DNA of 64,000 nt from Rhynchopus sp. YZ270_cl-10 (GCA_964035575.1 OZ037839.1:930001-994000); one strand, 5' to 3'. Positions 1 through 11,506 are shown, counted from the first letter of the stretch. Made by a program: numbers and translations. Notes: a model not told the origin generated them from the letters alone.

Positions 1-883
1 CGCAATTAAAAGATATCGACTCGGAAACCCATCCCCGCTGGGTTTTGAAAACTTTTGATGTCGTTGGTTCACCTCAGATGTGTGAGGGCCTCGACCAAAA
101 CCAGTTTTTCCAGTTTTCGGGTATAAGCCTGGGCGGTAGTATTTTACAAAAAAATCCTCAAAATTCAAAAAAAACTGTTCGAATGGATTCAGATCGTGCA
201 AAACAGTCAAAATATCACTTTTGACAAAGAAAAAAAAGTGATCCTCACTGTTACGCAGCCACCCTCCTGACCCCCCTGGAACCTGGTTTTTGTGTGGGGG
301 GTTCCCTGTACAAAGTCTTAAGGGAAGTCTGAAGGGGTACTGGTTGGTGGCCATTTTTTGCCTACAAAAAATCAGGAAAAAAAATTTTTTTTTTCGGTTC
401 TCGGGAGTCTGTGCGTGCTGTGATGGCGTCACTTTGCGCTCAGAAATGAGTATTTTTGACCTAAAATGCATGTGTCAGTTTAGACTGGCTGTACGCCGTT
501 TTCCACGGTGTACAGCCACAACTACCCATGTACAGAAGAATTTTTAACTTCTACTCATTTCCAGAAATCGTGCGACCCCGCAATTAAAAGATATCGACTC
601 GGAAATCCATCCCCGCAGGGTTTTAATTTTTTTTTTAAATTTCGGTGCGTCGCATTCATGCAATTCATTTCCGACTTTTTGGGATTCACCAATCTGGAGT
701 TCAAAAAAATATTTTTATTATTTTTATTTTTATTTCTTTGCATTCCGCTGCTCAAAATCTTTCAATTGCGGGGTCGGACAATTTTTTTTGACCATCAGTT
801 TTTTGTTCAACGAACCTTGGGAGAAAAGTCCCGGTGGTTCAGTTATTGACTGATATATTTTTGTAATTTCTTTTTTTTTTTTA
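1..883. other. Gene-less repeat-bearing spacer
   Basis: No convincing gene is seen. A segment of about 45 bp at position 1 (ATTAAAAGATATCGACTCGG core) recurs with few changes at about 580, so this is a direct repeat about 575 bp apart. The rest is rich in A and T homopolymers. The short open frames here have no recognisable domain. Confidence 0.6.
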
Positions 884-1621
884 CTATTTGTATACCGATG
901 ACGTTACATCTAAGTCCACTTTACGTGCAGCAGCCAGCGCCTTCGCGGCTTCTTCCCATCGTTCGCAGAAGCATAGTGTCACTGCATCGCGTGCAATGAA
1001 GAAGGACGAGGCGTAGGTCACTTTGCATCGCCCCCAGTGTTTGAGGGCGTTCACGGACTGTTGACAGGCAGCCTTGACTTTGTTCCGTCTGAAGAAGTAG
1101 TTCGAGAGGTTTGTCGCGACTGCAGCACGGAAGAAGGCGCTGTGGTGCGGCAGCTCCACCAGCTTGGCCGCCTCCTCTGCCTGCTTGAAGAGCTGGAACG
1201 CCTTCGCAAGGATCCCTTCACGGTTTGCCTTCGACGCCACTGTACGCGACTCTTTCAAGAAGAAGGTGGCAAAGTTGAGTGTCGTGAGTACGTGATGCTT
1301 CACTGCGGCAGTATACTGAAAGTCGTCGTCGCTGAAAACACAGCGTCGGAGGTGAAGACATTGTGCCAGTGTGTCGAGACATTCTTGCCAATATCCTCCA
1401 GAGCGTTGCTCGCGGGCTCGTTTATTCCGTGCCTTGATTAGATCGAGGGGCTGCCGGAACGTCTCGTTCTTCGTGGTCAGCACGTCATAGTACTCGTTGA
1501 AAACATCGTCGGAGCTGAACAGAAGCGGTAACGTGTCACGTTCGTATTCACTGTTTAACACACCTTCCAACCATATAGGCCGCACACCCTCGGGAAGCGA
1601 GAGAACCTGCCCTCCAGCCAT
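884..1621 (-). CDS. Hypothetical helical-repeat (TPR-like) protein
   Basis: A single open frame of 245 codons from the ATG at 1621 (MAGGQVLSLPEG). An in-frame upstream ATG at 1747 would add 42 residues of low-complexity Pro/Ser/Thr sequence. I prefer the inner start because the predicted protein becomes ordinary there and a pyrimidine-rich stretch ending in TTTTAG lies just upstream. The body is alanine- and leucine-rich with paired helices, for example the W-x2-CLDTLAQCL segment, LAKAFQLFKQAEEAAKLVEL and a later ANLSNYFFRRNKVKAACQQS stretch. This spacing resembles tetratricopeptide-type helical hairpins. No catalytic motif, signal peptide or membrane segment is visible. A scaffold or adaptor role would be typical of such folds, but the family was not identified. 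The C-terminus (SSVYK) ends abruptly, so a 3' exon could be missing. Confidence 0.6.
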   Translation of the reverse strand: MAGGQVLSLPEGVRPIWLEGVLNSEYERDTLPLLFSSDDVFNEYYDVLTTKNETFRQPLDLIKARNKRAREQRSGGYWQECLDTLAQCLHLRRCVFSDDDFQYTAAVKHHVLTTLNFATFFLKESRTVASKANREGILAKAFQLFKQAEEAAKLVELPHHSAFFRAAVATNLSNYFFRRNKVKAACQQSVNALKHWGRCKVTYASSFFIARDAVTLCFCERWEEAAKALAAARKVDLDVTSSVYK

Positions 1622-1747
1622 GCCAAAACAACAACGTATGAACCACCTAAAACCGGAAAATGTGGATGTGGATTGGGAGGCGTGGGTGGGGTGGGGGGGC
1701 GGGAGGCGTCTGTAGTGGATATAAAGAGAAAATGGGTGCTGGAACAT

Positions 1748-2514
1748 ATAAAGTAGAACTATTGTTTCTTAGACTTGGGGTCAGAACGACGTGGTGGGGG
1801 CCTGTGGGGTGGGAAGCAGCAGTATCCATGATTTTCGGTCACTTTGAAAAATCATGAAAAAGCAGGGCCTTCAACGTGTCGAAGTTAAGCCTTAACTTCG
1901 ACAACTTTTTTTTTTTGGTTTTTTTTTTTGTCGAAGTTCGACAAATCTAAAAAAAATATGGGATTTTGGCAAAATCCTTTTATTTCTGACCGAGTTGCAG
2001 GGTAGTCCACGGGAGAAACTCGGTTCAGGGTTTTAACTTTAACATTTTCCTGTGATCCACTGTGACCATTTGGACAGAGCTCGTAGAAACCAACGAGGAG
2101 TGAGCCAGACAAAAGTAGCGTACCGTGCGCCTGCGGCGCAAGCAGGCATCCCACCCTTCCCATGACATAGTTTGGCTGTAAATAAAGCGCCATGGTATGC
2201 GCAATATTTGAAATGTTGCGTACCGTGGCTTCGCCAGGGACTTTCGTTGTTATAAATGTACTGAGCTTACTGATAAGACAGGTGTGATACCCACTACGGC
2301 TTGTGGATCACCAGTGGCTACAAAGCTACCAATGCTGCTTGTGTTGAAACACACGTGTGTGGGACAGGCGGATTTTTTTGGCTGACCGAGTTTTCAAAAA
2401 TGACCAAAACCTGTATAAACCCCTGAGAGCTTCTCCCTGTGATTTGCTACACCCGCGCGCGCGAAGCGCGCGCGGGCTCGGGGAGGTCAGTTTTTTTTTT
2501 TTTTTTTTACTTCG
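1748..2514. other. Gene-less spacer with foldback sequences
   Basis: It contains inverted copies of TCGAAGTTAAG and GTCGAAG around 1878-1945, a GC-rich hairpin at 2131-2150 (GTGCGCCTGCGGCGCA), and a hairpin of alternating GC at 2451-2478. A short block near 2205-2245 (ATGTTGCGTACCGTGGCTTC) recurs inverted near 48575-48600. No gene is recognised. Confidence 0.55.
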
Positions 2515-3243
2515 ACAAAACCAGGGCAGGAGCTTGGAATATGGGTTTGGGGCAAAATCGGGTCAAATTCTGTTAAATCGGGTCAGGTCCCGAGCGAAGG
2601 CGGAAAAGCTCTTGTGAAGACAAACACATGCAGAATGAGAAGGCGCGTTTCACAAAATGGTACACGTTGATGATACACAAGTGTTGCACCACCCCCGCGG
2701 AATGCATGTTGCCCTTGACACTGGCGATGAGGTCATCAAGGTAGGGTTGCGCAATGGAGGTGTGCAATGTGTGTATAGGCCCTCGCCAGTTCAGGTACTC
2801 TCTCTGGGCAGGTGTACCCTTCGAGCAAACGTCGGAGGGCGTTCCGTATCCCCGGCAACACTTGTCACTGTCTGAGCCCCTCTTTTGGTGTGTCACCCAG
2901 CGAGTTGATCCAATATCTGGATCGTCAGCTCGCGCCAGTAACCAACGGCTAGGTCGAGTTCGGCATCCCTCTTGGGTTCGGGTTTGATCGGGGTGGAGCG
3001 CGCGTTTGAGGGCATTCTGGCTTCATTGAGCTTCGTGCTCGTCGCGGTGGGGTCACATAGTAGTTCCTCATCCTTCTCAGACCCCCTCATGCGACAAGTA
3101 GAGTACCCTATTTTTTGGATTTTCCCCTCAAAAATCTATAGTTTTTTTTTTTTTTTTGCCCTGACCCGTTTTTTTCCATGGGGCCGAAGGAAATCGGGTC
3201 AATCTGACCCGATTTAACCCCCAAGCTCCTCCCCTGGACAAAA
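2515..3243. mobile_element. Inverted-repeat element with 6-bp target duplication
   Basis: The element spans 2521-3237 (717 bp). Its ends are inverted copies of CCAGGGSAGGAGCTTGG (16 of 17 bases match). Both ends are followed by several direct and inverted copies of AATCGGGTCA. The sequence ACAAAA lies directly outside each end (2515-2520 and 3238-3243), which is what a 6-bp target-site duplication looks like. The interior, read on the minus strand, carries two short overlapping open frames (3090-2893 and 2896-2573). Their peptides have normal composition, for example YLDDLIASVKGNMHSAGVVQ, but I recognise no family. They could be remnants of an encoded protein or captured host sequence. The element class is unknown. 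It resembles the foldback elements at 22825 and 51614 in target-duplication length and in its internal word repeats. Confidence 0.7.
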
Positions 3244-3530
3244 CTGTGGACAGACTTTGTCGATGGTTGAAGGCCCTGTGAAAAAGCGCGTAAAAAAAAA
3301 ACGCCATTGTACAAGGTCATTATTGCATTTTTTCATTTGAGGCCCAAAAAAAAAGGCACAAATCCAGTGCGGGGCGTGACAATTTGTGAAGAAATTTTTT
3401 TCTGAGTTACACCTGTGCCGCTTCTGAGCTCAGAGGGCATTATAAATATTTGCTAATTTTTCGCACAGTTGACACACTGAGCACGGTACCCCTACTGCCC
3501 CTGCTTGTCCCCGTCCTTTTGTGCATTGCA

Positions 3531-4882
3531 TCAAAACCCTTCTCTCTCTTGTCCTGCTTTCAATGCAATACATTGTCTTGCACTTCCAGACACGTCTGTT
3601 CGTACTGCCTCAAAAGCTTCTATCCGCACATCTTCGAACTGTTCCGTAAACCTTGCGTAAATCTCACGCACACGTACATAGAAGGCCTCCTTGTAGGTGC
3701 TCATTCTAGGGTCTCCATTCGGGAGAGACAACATCTCGTCAATGTCGATGTTGCCTGGCAAGACGACTGTTGTGAGTGCGTTGCAGTTGAGCAGGAAGTC
3801 GTGCCGGATCTCTGTGTCCCTGCCAAAACCGACATGTCCAGCGTGGCCAAGGATGTGCAATCTTGCAGGAAAAGTGTATCAATCAGCCTAACATTGCTCA
3901 TTCCTGAGAAGTCTGCTGTTGTCAACGCGGAGCACTCTTCCATCCAGCCTTCCTCAATGTGTGTGATGCTGCGCAACACTGATAAATCAACTGTTTGCAA
4001 TGATGAACACTGATAAAGAAAACTGCTCCCGATGACCGCGACACTGCCAAAAGCTGAGAGGTCGATACTTCCCAGCGAGGTGCAGCTCGCAAGAAATTCG
4101 CGACCCACCTTCACAACTTTGTGCAGTGCTGTCAAGTCAATCGTTTCCAACGAGGTGCAGCCCGTACAAAACTGATTCCCAATTTCTGTCACATTCGTCA
4201 TCCCTGAAAAGCTGATGGTGGTCAACGACTCGCAGTAGGAGAGAAAGTTGTAGCCGATCTTCGTGACACTGCAAAAAGATGACAAATCAATGGTTGCCAA
4301 CGAGGTGCAGTTCTGGAGGAAGTGGTCCTCAATGTGTGTGATTCTGCGCCATCCTGAGATGTCAATCCTTTCCAACGACACGCAGGAGTAAAGAAAGCCT
4401 GCACCAACCTCCGTCACACTCGTCATCTCGGATAAGTCAAGCTTTGTGACGCCACTTCCTTCTAGGAAGCTATGCCCTATCACCGTCACACCAGACACAG
4501 CAGAGAGATCAAGTCTCGTAAACGATGCTTCGCTCAAGAACTGGTTTGGAATAACAGTCGCAACCTCCGCCTGAAGAAGCAGAGAAGCCACCTCAGGATC
4601 CTTCACAGTCGCCAACCTCGCTTCGGAAATGTCTGTCTCACCCAAGGCACGAAGTGTCTCAACAGATTGGTACTTGGTAGTTTTCGTCAACACGACTGTG
4701 TCTCCAGCACTCAGTTCTGTGATGTCCTCTCCTTCCTCCTTCCCTCCGAAGCCCATGCGGAAGCTGTCTTCGCACAACCCTGTTGCAGACGCCACCTTCT
4801 GCCGCATCGTCTCCGTTGTGTCTTTCTCACCCACCTCAATCACGAATTTGTTTTCATCATATCCCTGCACACACAGTTCCAT
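3531..4882 (-). pseudogene. Ubl-like + BspA-type LRR gene, frameshifted (copy 1)
   Basis: Starts at the ATG at 4882 (MELCVQGYDENKF), the start shared by every family member here. Residues 1-70 form a ubiquitin-like segment (VIEVGEKDTTETMRQKVASA, then GFGGKEEGEDI). A conserved linker (ALGETDISEARLATVKDPEV) follows, then about 12 leucine-rich repeats of about 23 residues with consensus FLxxCxSLxxIDLSxxxxVTxIGxx, the BspA/LRR_5 style. Near 3835 the frame is lost: the text reads AAAACCGACATG where siblings read AAAACCTGACATG, a one-base loss. The remaining conserved C-terminal part (PGNIDIDEMLSLPNGDP) continues in another frame to a stop at 3531 and lacks the longer charged tail of copies 4 and 6. 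No signal peptide or membrane segment is present, so a cytoplasmic binding protein is inferred. The frameshift could also be a sequencing error. Confidence 0.85.
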
Positions 4883-6564
4883 TGTTTCGAGTGAAGTGTT
4901 GCTCTGTTGTGGGGTGGTGTTGAGAAGGAGGAGGAGGGGAGGTACATTTTGTACTTTCTTCTGTATCTCCGTTATTGTGTTGTCGTGCAGCGAGCACATC
5001 CTCACGACAGAGCTAAGCATTGCTCCCGACACAAAACCCACAGGTTCGAGCTCTCCTGGTTGGTCACATCCACATCACAACCGTTGTCGGCACAGCATCG
5101 GCACCAATCAAAATTGTGGAGTAAAATAAAAAATAGCAAATTTCTGGCAATTTGAAAAACTGTAGGGGTTGACTTTTTTGTTTTGTTTGTCTTTTGCTGA
5201 ATGAATGTGAAATCAAGAAAATGTGGTACATACCCCCAAAAAAAAAACTACCCGTGCCCCGTTTTTTCCACCATTTTGTACATCTGCGAAACTTTTGTTT
5301 CGCATTTTTAAAATGATCTCAAAAACTGGACACACCTAGGTACCTGAGTGTGCCCATATTCTAGGTGGATGTATGTCCAGCACGCGACAGTGTACCTCAC
5401 AATGGAGAAAGTCCCAATGCGGGGGGTGCGGTACAGTAGAAAAATACAACATTTTTTTTTTAGACAGTTAGATTCAGGGCTATTTCTAAAAACCTGTCCC
5501 TGTCCCTGATTTTTGGAAAATGAAAGTTGCCAAAAAATTTGCACGGGGCTTATATACAGGGCTGCCAAAAAATTTGCACGTACTTCAGTACTTACCAAGA
5601 GAGGGGGATGGGCTTTCTGCTTGAAGAAAGTTGCCGATTTTTTTTGTGTTGAAAAGTTTTCTTCCAGATTGTGCAAATAACGGGGGTTTTGGTGGATTCT
5701 GAAAAATCCTAGAGGGCGCACCAGGCCGCGTGCCGGAGGCGCTATGAGGGGGTTTCTTAGAAAACTTGTTCTCTACACTAGCATCACTGGCACCGTACTC
5801 ATTTTAACAAAAACCAAGAACTTGCCCAATTCTGCAAATTGACCCCACCACAGAACGGACGGATTCTGGAAATGCAAATACCGGTGTTTTCGCGCATTTT
5901 CATGTTTCAGCATCTGGGGGAGAAAATCTGGGTTGTGGGATTTACCTTGGCTCCTTTGCCTTACACTCATTTTGACCAAAACCAAGAACTTGGCCATTTC
6001 GGCAAATTGACCCCACCACAGCGCGGACAGATTCCGGAAATGCCAATCGCGGTATGTTTTGGGGCTGAAAAATTTTCAGGGTAAAATTTTTTTGAGCAGC
6101 ATTTTTTGGCCGAAAATGGGCTCCACGTATTAGTGACCGGGCTCATATTTTCAAAAAATTTAAGTGGTCAAAAAATTGTCCAATTTTCGAGATTGCCCCC
6201 ACCACTGCGCGGGTGAATCCCAAAAATGCAAATAAGGACGTTTTTGGCACAAAATAAATCTGCCAAAAAATTTGTGTCCCGGATTGGATTTTGGGCCCCC
6301 CGGACCCCATATTTAGAAATAGCCCTGGTTAGATTTGAGTTAGGCTATTGGGGTTTGGCCAATTCTGGTTAGAGTCGTTGTGTTCGCGTGTGTAAAAGCC
6401 ACAGCGGACGGCGTTATCCTCATTGCCAACGCACTCCCACAACGAGAGACATGTGCATCGATCTTTGCGTATCTTCCCGTGTGGAGTAACCCAGGCAAGA
6501 TGGAGAAAAGGGAAGCAAAATTAGATGGCACCTTTCGTTTGTGGAAGTGGGTTCAAGGCGGTTG
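4883..6564. repeat. Gene-less spacer with an interspersed repeat family
   Basis: From about 5790 to 6240 there are at least three imperfect copies of a unit with the core TTGACCCCACCACAG followed by CGGACRGATTC and AAATGCAAAT, spaced about 180 bp apart. Further copies lie near 8040-8130 and, inverted or diverged, near 28150-28240. No gene is recognised. The copies are too diverged to give clear ends. Confidence 0.6.
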
Positions 6565-7647
6565 TCAGATCTCAACAATCTCAACACCCTCACCCCTGCC
6601 GTGCATCACCACTCCGCCACAGCTGCTAATGGCAACGCCGTAAGAACTCTTGATCTGCTTTTCAAATTCACGGTGCATCAGTAGTTCCCCTGTTGTGATG
6701 GACCACACGCACAATACTTTAGAAGTGTAGGCAGCAACAACGTCGTTGGACACAGCAACATCAACCCAGTCGTTATCTGAGACGTCTTCAAATACACATT
6801 CACCTGTTTCGATGTTCCAGACACGCACACAGTTGGTGCAAAACGCCGCAATAAAACGCTGGTTTGGTGTCAGTGCCACATACACAACACGTAAAGGGCA
6901 CGTCAGAACAAGCACCTCCACCCCTGTCGTGTAGTCCCAGACGGTAAGTAGGTCGCTGTCCTCCCCACACATTGCCACCCTGTCGCCTGTCACTACCATG
7001 ACGCAGTCGCTCTCCACAATGTGGCTCCATTCACGCACAACAACACCTGTTGCAATGTCCCACACCTGCAAACCCTTGTTCTTGCAGCACGACAACAGCT
7101 TTGTTCCACAGGGTGACCATGCCGTGGTCTTCCTCTTCTCACCTTCATCTCCAAAGGAGTGCTTCAATGCACCTGTCTTCACGTCATGAACTTCAGCACA
7201 CTCCGTGTCCTTGTTGACGGATGACACCCACTCACTGCAAGGTGAAAATGCTGGGAAACAAGTCAACTTTGCAGGAAAGCTGCACAGACTCTCATGTGTT
7301 ACCGTGTCGAAGATGGACAGATTCCCCACATCCCACATCACTGCAAGGTACCTATCACACGGGGAGAGTGTAAGCAAGAAGGTGTCATTCGAACCTTGTA
7401 TCACCCCAGGAGTGATATCGGCACCAGTGCAGTACAGCTCAACGGCACATCCCTCATCCATCTCCGTGTCGCAGATGCGCAAGTCGTCGTTGCCGATGTC
7501 GCCACCGCCTCTCATCCGCACACCAACACGCCGAGCACGTGGCACGCCAAGCTCCGCAAGAAGCTTCCCCTTCACCTGCGCAAGGGTGTCGCTCCCGTCC
7601 ACTTCTATCACACAGCTTGCAGACTCAAAGTGTCCTGTGATGTCCAT
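6565..7647 (-). CDS. Ubl-like + seven-bladed WD40 protein (copy 1)
   Basis: The ATG at 7647 opens a 360-residue protein (MDITGHFESASCVIEVDG). An upstream in-frame extension is possible but reads through a pyrimidine tract ending in CTCCACAG, which looks like a 3' splice site. Residues 1-80 resemble a divergent ubiquitin-like fold (VIEVDGSDTLAQVKGKLLAE). Seven WD-like repeats follow: LSPCDRYLAV..LSIFD, FSPCSEWVSS..AEVHD, WSPCGTKLLS..LQVWD, a VWDYTTG repeat, LTPNQRFIAA..VRVWN, VCVWS-type, and a last short blade ending VEIVEI. Seven blades suit a closed propeller, so a protein-binding scaffold is likely. The N-terminal half is nearly identical to the paralogue at 9376-10464, while several later blades differ. 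The last residues are HGRGEGVEIVEI. Confidence 0.85.
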   Translation of the reverse strand: MDITGHFESASCVIEVDGSDTLAQVKGKLLAELGVPRARRVGVRMRGGGDIGNDDLRICDTEMDEGCAVELYCTGADITPGVIQGSNDTFLLTLSPCDRYLAVMWDVGNLSIFDTVTHESLCSFPAKLTCFPAFSPCSEWVSSVNKDTECAEVHDVKTGALKHSFGDEGEKRKTTAWSPCGTKLLSCCKNKGLQVWDIATGVVVREWSHIVESDCVMVVTGDRVAMCGEDSDLLTVWDYTTGVEVLVLTCPLRVVYVALTPNQRFIAAFCTNCVRVWNIETGECVFEDVSDNDWVDVAVSNDVVAAYTSKVLCVWSITTGELLMHREFEKQIKSSYGVAISSCGGVVMHGRGEGVEIVEI

Positions 7648-9375
7648 CTTCAGGGGGGGTAACTCTGTTCTGTGGAGACGGTGTGGGGAGGGCAGGTAGA
7701 AAACAAGAACTAATGACTCAAAAGGAAAAAGCGTAAGGGCAAACAAACTTTTTTTATGCGTTCGCGTCCTGCCTGCCTAGGTTTTTTTGAGATTTTTGGG
7801 GAAAAAAGTTTTTTCAATTTTTTTGTGTTGGGGCTGTGTCAGGGTGTTTCCTAATTTGCTTCCGCTTCCGGTCTTTGGAAAAAAGTGCCAGGGAAAAAGT
7901 TTGCGGAAAAATTAGGGACGTGTTTAAAGTGCTTATTTTTTGGAATTTTCCCGAAAAAGGTATGTTGGGTACCGTGCGCCTGCGGCGTTGCCTGTTCCTA
8001 CCAGTTTCTACAGGCAAACACTTGGCCCCCTTTACCTTACCTGACGGGTTTTGACCACAAGCAAGAACTTGTCCATTTTGGCAAATTGACCCCACCACTG
8101 GACGGACGGATTCCGAAAATGCAAATGCCGGCGTTAAAAGCTTCACCAGCACCACTGTACTGTGGCCTGGGTACTCATCCGGGGGAAAAAGTGCTCACCT
8201 GCTATTTTATACTTTAGGTGGTTCCATTTTGGGAAATATGAGAAAATAGTCAAAACCAGTGTCAATAGGAAAAAAAAAGAGAAAAAACCGACTCCGGAGG
8301 GTCAACTCCCGGGTTCAGCAAGCACATTTTAAAAAAAACTTTTTTTTGAAACAAACTTTTTTTTGCCTGCCTGCCTAGGTTTTTCTGGGTACCCTCAGGA
8401 CGCGAACGCAAACGAAAAGTTTGTCTGCCCTAAGGACAACTGCACAGAAGAAAACTGCCATGGGTATCCCGGGCACAACACAAACGTCGGAGCTGGTACG
8501 ACGGACCGTGTTCCTCTTAAATACAAAGACGTGTACGACGCCCACGACCGGGTGCCCTCCACGTCGTGAGCTGCACCTAAAATTGCATCCGGGGGTCGTT
8601 TTGTGACTTCTTCCAGAAACACTGCGAAGGTCTTAAAAAGTTCTAGGATGGCCAACCCGGGAAACGAAGGTGGTCACGCACTGTGGAGGTACACACCCGA
8701 TCCCTCATGAAGTCAACCTGGGTATTTGAAAATAATAAAAACCTACATTCTCGAACTTTTCTACCGACGTGCTTTTTATTGGACGCATCACCAACGTAGG
8801 TCCCCTCTGTAAGTGTTGATTGTATGGAGCAATGAAAGGGAAGCAATACTTACTCCTCTTCGCCCCAAGAATCTGTTTTACACCCTGAGCACAGCACCAC
8901 TTGACCACCACAGGTTAAACGAGTGGAACACATTGAACAAAAACTGTTTTACACCCTGAACTCCACCTGACCAGAACCTTCAAGAGGTAAGGCCATTCAA
9001 CGGGTGATCCGCGCTCACGGGTGATTCACTGAAACAAAGCGGTGAGTCAGGTCCACTAGGCCACTAAGGACCCTCAACTAATGGAACAAAAATGAAAAAA
9101 AAACAATGTTTTTTCTGAAATGTGATGTTGTTGGGGTGGGGAGAATAAAACAGTTCCAAGAAAAGCTCCTGCGTCGGTTTTCTTTTGGTTTAAAAAATAT
9201 CATGACTGACCCCGCCCCCAAACCATCCTAACAAGTTCGTACAGTAATCAGCTAAGCAAATCAGAAACGTAAACAGCACTGGCTCCCGAGAGTCAACATA
9301 CTTAGTAGTACATGCAGCACAGTCGTCATTATTCTGTCCATTCAGGAGAACAGCGAATGACCGCGATCGTGCAAT
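7648..9375. other. Gene-less spacer
   Basis: It holds one diverged copy of the TTGACCCCACCAC repeat (8040-8130) and a GTGCGCCTGCGGCG hairpin (7972-7990) also seen at 2131. A short open frame near 8395-8569 has a Cys-rich patch (CPKDNCTEENCHGYPGH) but no other support. From 8700 to 9375 I see nothing recognisable. Confidence 0.5.
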
Positions 9376-10464
9376 TCAAGACAGGTGTGAGATGTCAACG
9401 ATTTCAACATCCTCGCTCGCGTACATCACCACACCGCCACAGCTGCTGATGGCAAGACCGTAATTGAACTCACCAACTGCTCCCACATCACGCTGCAAGA
9501 GCTTCAAACATGTTGTGATGGACCACAAGCACAATACTTTAGAAGTGTAGGCAGCAACAACGTCGTTGGACACAGCAACATCACTCCAGTCGTTATCTGA
9601 GACGTCTTCAAATACACATTCACCTGTTTCGATGTTCCAGACGTGCACACCGTTGGTGCAACAGGCTGCAATGAAACGCTGGTTTGGTGTCAGTGCCACG
9701 TAATCGACATCAGAATGGCATGTAAAAACTAACACCTCCACCCCTGTCGTGTAGTCCCAGATGGCGATACGTCTGCTTTCCTCCCCAAACATTGCCACCC
9801 TGTCGTCTGTCACAATCATCTGCGACACGCCGTCCATGCTGTCCCATTCACGCACAACAACACCTGTTGCAATGTCCCACACCTGCAAACCCTTGTTCTT
9901 GCAGCACGACAACAGCTTTGTTCCACAGGGTGACCATGCCGTGGTCTTCCTCTTCTCACCTTCATCTCCAAAGGAGTGCTTCAATGCACCTGTCTTCACG
10001 TCATGAACTTCAGCACAATGCGTGTTCTTGTTGATACACGAGATCCACTCACTGCAAGGTGAGAAGGATGGGATGGAATCAGGCCGGCTAGGGAAGCTGC
10101 ACAGACGTTCATGTGTTTCCGTGTCGAAGATGGACACACCATTCCCGAAAGTCATCACTGCAAGGTACCTATCACACGGGGAGAGTGCAAGCGAGAAAGC
10201 GTCTTCCGAACCTTGTATCACCCCAGGAGTGATATCGGCACCAGTGCAGTACAGCTCAACGGCACATCCCTCATCCATCTCCGTGTCGCAGATGCGCAAG
10301 TCGTCGTTGCCGATGTCGCCACCGCCTCTCATCCGCACACCAACACGCCGAGCACGTGGCACGCCAAGCTCCGCAAGAAGCTTCCCCTTCACCTGTACAA
10401 GGGTGTCGCTCCCGTCCACTTCTATCACACAGCTTGCAGACTCAAAGTGTCCTGTGATGTCCAT
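9376..10464 (-). CDS. Ubl-like + seven-bladed WD40 protein (copy 2)
   Basis: A 362-residue protein from the ATG at 10464, with the same MDITGHFESASC start and the same upstream pyrimidine tract and AG as copy 1. The ubiquitin-like N-terminus and the second and third blades are almost identical to copy 1. The first, fourth, fifth and last blades carry clustered replacements: for example FGNGVSIFDTETHERLCSFP in blade 1 and a different C-terminus ending VEIVDISHLS. Seven WD-like repeats can be counted. This patchwork of near-identity and divergence suggests duplication followed by partial gene conversion, or diversifying change on some blades. The two copies lie in direct orientation about 2.8 kb apart. 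The function is inferred only as a propeller scaffold. Confidence 0.85.
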   Translation of the reverse strand: MDITGHFESASCVIEVDGSDTLVQVKGKLLAELGVPRARRVGVRMRGGGDIGNDDLRICDTEMDEGCAVELYCTGADITPGVIQGSEDAFSLALSPCDRYLAVMTFGNGVSIFDTETHERLCSFPSRPDSIPSFSPCSEWISCINKNTHCAEVHDVKTGALKHSFGDEGEKRKTTAWSPCGTKLLSCCKNKGLQVWDIATGVVVREWDSMDGVSQMIVTDDRVAMFGEESRRIAIWDYTTGVEVLVFTCHSDVDYVALTPNQRFIAACCTNGVHVWNIETGECVFEDVSDNDWSDVAVSNDVVAAYTSKVLCLWSITTCLKLLQRDVGAVGEFNYGLAISSCGGVVMYASEDVEIVDISHLS

Positions 10465-11470
10465 CTTCAGGGGGGGTAACTCTGTTCTGTGGAGACGGTG
10501 TGGGGAGGGCAGGTAGAATAGGGGCGGGGGTGGTGTATGCTGAGGAAACAAGACATCTATCTCTACGAACCTTCCCTGAGGCCACTTCTCACCACCCCCT
10601 GGCAAGGTACAGGAAAGACACGCAAAACTGATGGTAAAATGGCACCTGCTCGATCACAAGCCAGGACTCTCGCAGTTGTCGGCGTGGGGGAGGAAAGGGG
10701 GGAACTTCTATCAGCCCAGAAAGCAGTATCGAACTTCCACTGCCACCTGTTGCGCAATGCCTTCCAGACGACCCCCGTCTCAGCCACGCAGGTTGCCTCT
10801 GCATTCAGCAACATGCGTGTATTCAATGAATCAGCGTAGCTTCGATGGGTGGAATGCCTCTTGACTGTAGCTTAGACTGCGGTGAGACTCTACCCCCAAC
10901 TACAACTAACCCAGTTAGACGGTTAAGCTTTGGCTAAAATTTGGTTTTGCGACCCTTATCATGCGTCTAACAACAGTCTAATCACTTAGTAATAACTTTA
11001 TCTAGGCTGCACTGTACATTTGTCACACTGCAAGGAATTGTGCGAGGATTTGGGAATGCTTTTAAAAAAAAATACAAGAACTACGAATCGTTTCCTAGGG
11101 GAAGGGGGGAGAAGGAGCTATAGATGTCATTGGGGGAGGGAGGGGGAGATATGAAAATAAGGCGTTTCCGGGGGTGGGGAAAGACATCGGTTAAAAAAGG
11201 TTGGTTTGCAAATCTTCGAAGCCCCTCTTGTGTGTCTTTGGTGCACAGGGCGCATTTAGTGCAGAGGGGTTTGGGGGGAAAAAGAAGCTGCCGAAAAAGA
11301 AAAAGGTTAATGTACAGGAGAGACAAAAATGGGAATACGATCTCTCACTCGCATGACACACTGCTGGAAGTAAATGATTCAGCTTAAGGAAGCCACACAC
11401 TGCGCCCACAAAGGGTGTTTTTAATAGTAGTTTGCTTTGCTGGATCTGCGGAATTGCTTTCATGAGACTC

Positions 11471-11506
<36 letters not shown>

